Below are positions 61,478 to 64,000 of a stretch of DNA of 64,000 nt, piece after piece. Source of the DNA: Ilyomonas sp964249755. Its GTDB lineage: Bacteria; Bacteroidota; Bacteroidia; Chitinophagales; Chitinophagaceae. The DNA lies in NCBI GenBank assembly GCA_964249755.1, contig CAXUDB010000001.1:1736001-1800000 (forward strand). The letters run 5' to 3'. A program made the position numbers and the translations under genes. Position 1 is the first letter of the stretch. Each line of letters begins with the position of its first letter. The notes under the pieces were generated by a model. The model ran no database searches and was not told the DNA's origin. It was given only the letters and a program-made list of their open reading frames with translations.

Positions 61478-61500
61478 CCCTAACTCCTAAAGGGGAGTTT
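61478..61500. repeat. CTCCCCTTTAGG-type dyad upstream of eutB
   Basis: On the minus strand AACTCC-CCTTTA-GGAGTT forms a 6-bp stem, 11 bp upstream of the eutB start codon. A close variant occurs at 63960-63980. I recall this wording as a widespread short repeat in Bacteroidota genomes. Confidence 0.6.
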
Positions 61501-61629
61501 GGACGCCTGTTTACTGTTTTGCAAAGCGATTCACAGAGCCGGATCTTATTGTTCGTGAACCTGATATTTTTATAGAATCTGTTGCTTCATGTATTCTTTT
61601 CATCTCATCAACTCAAACGAAGACAATCT

Positions 61630-62961
61630 TTACCTCTTCTCAATTTTGTTTCTTTTAGTAACCGTTGAATCTCTATATTTTCCAGATAAAACAAACAAGC
61701 CAAAAAGAACAATTAATACAATAAAAAAGACGAGACTTAGCGCTGCATTGTACCACACAATAGCCACAAGGCAAATAAAAGATAACACCAAAGCGATGAT
61801 GGGAAACAGGGGGTAGAAAGGTGTTTTAAAAGAAGGCTGATGACTCGGGTTTCTCCTGAGTTGCAGCAGGCTTATCAGGCTGACGATATACATGACTACA
61901 GCGCCCAATGCCGAGATGATAATCACTTTATCGGTTGTGCCGGTATATAAAGAAATAATACCTACCGCGCCACCAGCTATTAATGCCCAGTGCGGTGTTT
62001 GATACTTTGTGTTGACCTGGCTTAATACCTTAGGCAAAAAGCCGCTTCTGGATAGGGCGAAAATTTGTCTTGAGTAACCGATGATTAAACTATGGAAGGA
62101 AGCAACCAGACCAAACAAGCCAATGCCCGCAAATAATTTCGTTAATCCACTGCCCTTTCCCAATACCATACTGATAGATTCAGGCAGGGGGTAGTCTATT
62201 GAACTCAGCTTCCTCCAGTCGCCGATGCCACCTGTAAAAATCATAACGCCCAATGCCAGCAACACCAGCGTGGCAATGCCCCATAAATAACCTTTTGGAA
62301 TGTTGCGTTGCGGGTCGGTAACTTCTTCGGCAGCCATTGCTACGCCTTCGATACCGAGATAGAACCATATGGCAAAGGGCAGTGCAGCAAAAATACCGGA
62401 CACACCAAAATGCGTATTGTTTTGCAGAAAGTTTTCGGTTTTAAAATGTGGCGATACAATACCCATGAAAATGAGCAATTCGACAACAGCCAACACTGTA
62501 ACAATGAGATTGAAAACGGCGGATTCTTTTATACCTAAGAGATTGATGAGTGTGAAGATAACGTAGCACCCGACGGCGGTGAATAAGACAGGAACACCAG
62601 CGTATAGAAAATGAACATAACTGCCGAGCGCGAACGCAATGGCAGGCGGCGCAAAAACAAATTCAATCAGCGTGGCATAACCGGCTATAAAACCGCCGGT
62701 TGGGCCGAAGGCTTTAGAGGCAAACGCAAAAGGACCGCCCGCATCGGGAAGACTGATGGTGAGCTCGGTGAAGCTAAAAATAAAAGTGATGTACAGTACG
62801 GTAACAAGTAATGTAGCGATGAGAAAGCCGATGGTGCCGGCGGCTGCCCAGCCATAGTTCCAGCCGAAGTATTCGCCAGAAATTACCAGTCCGACTGCCA
62901 ATGCCCAGAGATGGATTGGCTTCAACACTTTTTTAAGTGTTGCGGTTGCTTCGCTGCTCAT
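61630..62961 (-). CDS. eat: Ethanolamine permease (APC family)
   Basis: A 443-residue membrane transporter with about twelve helices. The N-terminal GLVISGEYFGWNYGWAAAG (about 19-37) replaces the usual GxGxxxG start of amino-acid permeases and is typical of Eat proteins. PDAGGPFAFASKAFGPTGGFIAGYATLIEFVFAPPAIAFALGSY follows. It should import ethanolamine for the downstream eutBC genes. A 162-bp gap with the CTCCCCTTTAGG dyad separates it from eutB, all on the minus strand. Confidence 0.9.
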   Translation of the reverse strand: MSSEATATLKKVLKPIHLWALAVGLVISGEYFGWNYGWAAAGTIGFLIATLLVTVLYITFIFSFTELTISLPDAGGPFAFASKAFGPTGGFIAGYATLIEFVFAPPAIAFALGSYVHFLYAGVPVLFTAVGCYVIFTLINLLGIKESAVFNLIVTVLAVVELLIFMGIVSPHFKTENFLQNNTHFGVSGIFAALPFAIWFYLGIEGVAMAAEEVTDPQRNIPKGYLWGIATLVLLALGVMIFTGGIGDWRKLSSIDYPLPESISMVLGKGSGLTKLFAGIGLFGLVASFHSLIIGYSRQIFALSRSGFLPKVLSQVNTKYQTPHWALIAGGAVGIISLYTGTTDKVIIISALGAVVMYIVSLISLLQLRRNPSHQPSFKTPFYPLFPIIALVLSFICLVAIVWYNAALSLVFFIVLIVLFGLFVLSGKYRDSTVTKRNKIEKR

Positions 62962-63040
62962 TGGCGTAAGCTAAGGAGGAAATAGCAGAGAGAAAAATTT
63001 GAGATATTAAGGTTGTGTGATTCGTTGAACAAGTAGAAAG

Positions 63041-64000
63041 TTATTGCCGCGCGATGGTCACCCCTTCATCATTAATTTTCGTTACGTAAGTATGGTAATC
63101 AATTTTTAAATTACCGAAGACATTCTTCATAATCTCTTCTACTTTAATTGCTGTTGTTTGTTCTCTGCTCAGCATAAAAATAGAAGGTCCGCTGCCCGAA
63201 ATGCCGCCACCTAAAGCGCCCGCCCCTTTGCATTGTTTCTTAATTTCATCAAACCCCGGAATGAGCAAGCTGCGCACCGGTTCTATAATAAAATCTTCGA
63301 GCGAGCGACCAATCAAATCGTAATCGTTTTTTAAGAAGCCAGCCACCAATCCACCCACATTGCCCCATTGCCGGATGGCATCTTTCAGCAACACATTCTG
63401 TTTTAAAATAGCCCGCGCATCGGCGGTTCGCACTTCTATCTGTGGATGCACTACCGTAATGTGCAGCGGCGGAGAGGAGAGTGGAATGATGTCTAACGGA
63501 AAGATAGAGCGGATGAGTGTAACGCCACCATAAATGCAGGGTGCAATGTTGTCGGCGTGCTTTACACCACTGGCTACTTTCTCGCCCCACATGGCAAACT
63601 GAATGAGTTGCTCTTTGCTGAAATAATTATTGAGCAAATAATTTGCTGCCACCACAGCACCGGCGGCGCTTGCTGCACTGCTTCCCACGCCGCTGCCCGG
63701 CTTGATGCGCTTGTGAATGAGCACTTCGAAGCCAATGTTTTCGTCCAGCTCATTCAGCATTTCTATCAGCGGTGCACCGGCTGTATTTTGGGTTGGATCT
63801 TCGGGCAAAGGATAGCCATCGGCACTGCGAACAATCACTTTTCTTTCGTTCAACAGAGTAACATCCATGATGTCATAAGGCTCGTGCAGGCACAAGCCCA
63901 ATACATCGAAACCACAAACGAGGTTGGCAACCGTTGCGGGGCTGTGAATACGAATTCCCCCAACCCCTAAAGGGGAGTTTTGAACTTGTTCGTTATTGGT
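63041..64000 (-). CDS. thrB: Homoserine kinase (5' end outside window)
   Basis: A GHMP kinase. Visible features are IHSPATVANLVCGFDVLGLC near the N-terminus (codons reading leftward from about 63952), KPGSGVGSSAASAAGAV (ATP loop), and GGISGSGPSIFMLS near the end. It phosphorylates homoserine for threonine synthesis. No ATG, GTG or TTG start suits the conserved N-terminus within the window: the frame stays open through a CTCCCCTTTAGG-type repeat to the edge, encoding NSPLGVGG just before the conserved part. So the start lies beyond 64000 or uses an atypical codon. A fused or overlapping thrA upstream is possible. Confidence 0.85.
   Translation of the reverse strand, partial: TNNEQVQNSPLGVGGIRIHSPATVANLVCGFDVLGLCLHEPYDIMDVTLLNERKVIVRSADGYPLPEDPTQNTAGAPLIEMLNELDENIGFEVLIHKRIKPGSGVGSSAASAAGAVVAANYLLNNYFSKEQLIQFAMWGEKVASGVKHADNIAPCIYGGVTLIRSIFPLDIIPLSSPPLHITVVHPQIEVRTADARAILKQNVLLKDAIRQWGNVGGLVAGFLKNDYDLIGRSLEDFIIEPVRSLLIPGFDEIKKQCKGAGALGGGISGSGPSIFMLSREQTTAIKVEEIMKNVFGNLKIDYHTYVTKINDEGVTIARQ
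63960..63980. repeat. CTCCCCTTTAGG-type repeat at the 5' side of thrB
   Basis: On the minus strand AAACTCCCCTTTAGGGGTTGG is read in frame just before the conserved thrB N-terminus. It is a near copy of the element at 61478-61500, in the same orientation relative to the adjacent gene. Confidence 0.6.

Overview
The window is a chromosomal segment of a Bacteroidota bacterium, most likely of the Chitinophagaceae. The evidence is two proteins with type IX secretion (T9SS) C-terminal sorting domains, families typical of this phylum (DUF2480, BshA, a formimidoylglutamase-like ureohydrolase homologue, a CstB-like enzyme, DUF4369-TlpA), a promoter of the Bacteroidota TTTG-N18-TAnnTTTG type, and few visible Shine-Dalgarno sites. 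Identifications rest on motifs and remembered family features; no database search was possible.

Region by region. 1-6.2 kb (minus strand) is the translation block rpsU - xerC-like recombinase - hpf - a GT-C-like membrane protein - tRNA-Thr(TGT) - Tyr - Gly - Thr(GGT) - tuf - tRNA-Trp - secE - nusG, with nusG running off the left edge. 6.3-17 kb (mostly plus) holds an RsmI-type methylase, bshA, hisF, hisIE, a TlpA-like protein, an aldose epimerase, ridA, tsaB, an ArsR regulator, a CstB-like persulfide enzyme and a dicarboxylate/amino-acid symporter. 17.4-20.1 kb is an AT-rich accessory stretch of three small genes (RraB-TPR lipoprotein, two-helix membrane protein, nucleoside deaminase), each followed by a small dyad. 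20.1-34 kb carries a carboxylesterase, treZ, ftsY, a DUF3298 lipoprotein, a hydrolase, an SDR / gluconate-dehydrogenase-like / GMC / GH1 operon, DUF2480 and an arginase-fold protein. 34-46 kb carries a very large M36 T9SS metalloprotease, an SDR, a GH27 alpha-galactosidase, divergent katG/oxyR, a SnoaL lipoprotein and a D-2-hydroxyacid dehydrogenase. 46.6-50.7 kb carries gatC, a LolD-like ABC ATPase, a PduO-type cobalamin adenosyltransferase and the ribosomal operon rplKAJL. 51-64 kb carries a GYF_2 membrane protein, a saccharopine-dehydrogenase-like enzyme, a sirtuin, a YcxB-like protein, a T9SS beta-propeller protein, an unknown helical protein, an NTF2-like protein, eutC-eutB-eat and thrB, which runs off the right edge.

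How the genes work together. KatG/OxyR, BshA (bacillithiol) and the CstB-like enzyme form a redox and sulfur defence theme. Eat imports ethanolamine and EutBC cleaves it using adenosylcobalamin, which the PduO-type enzyme 12 kb away can supply; no microcompartment genes are present. GH27, GH1, TreZ and the epimerase handle carbohydrates.

The most unusual structure is intergenic. Four arrays with unrelated sequences (about 9.2, 17.2, 46.3 and 57.8 kb) all have a unit of 21 bp or exactly twice that, 42 bp. That is two or four helical turns of B-DNA, and one array carries an A-tract in nine consecutive units. Other unusual points are the separation of rplKAJL from secE-nusG and from rpoB, a nested inverted-repeat element at 31.9-32.2 kb, a GC-rich intergenic element at 45.7 kb, and a short dyad in front of both eutB and the thrB core.
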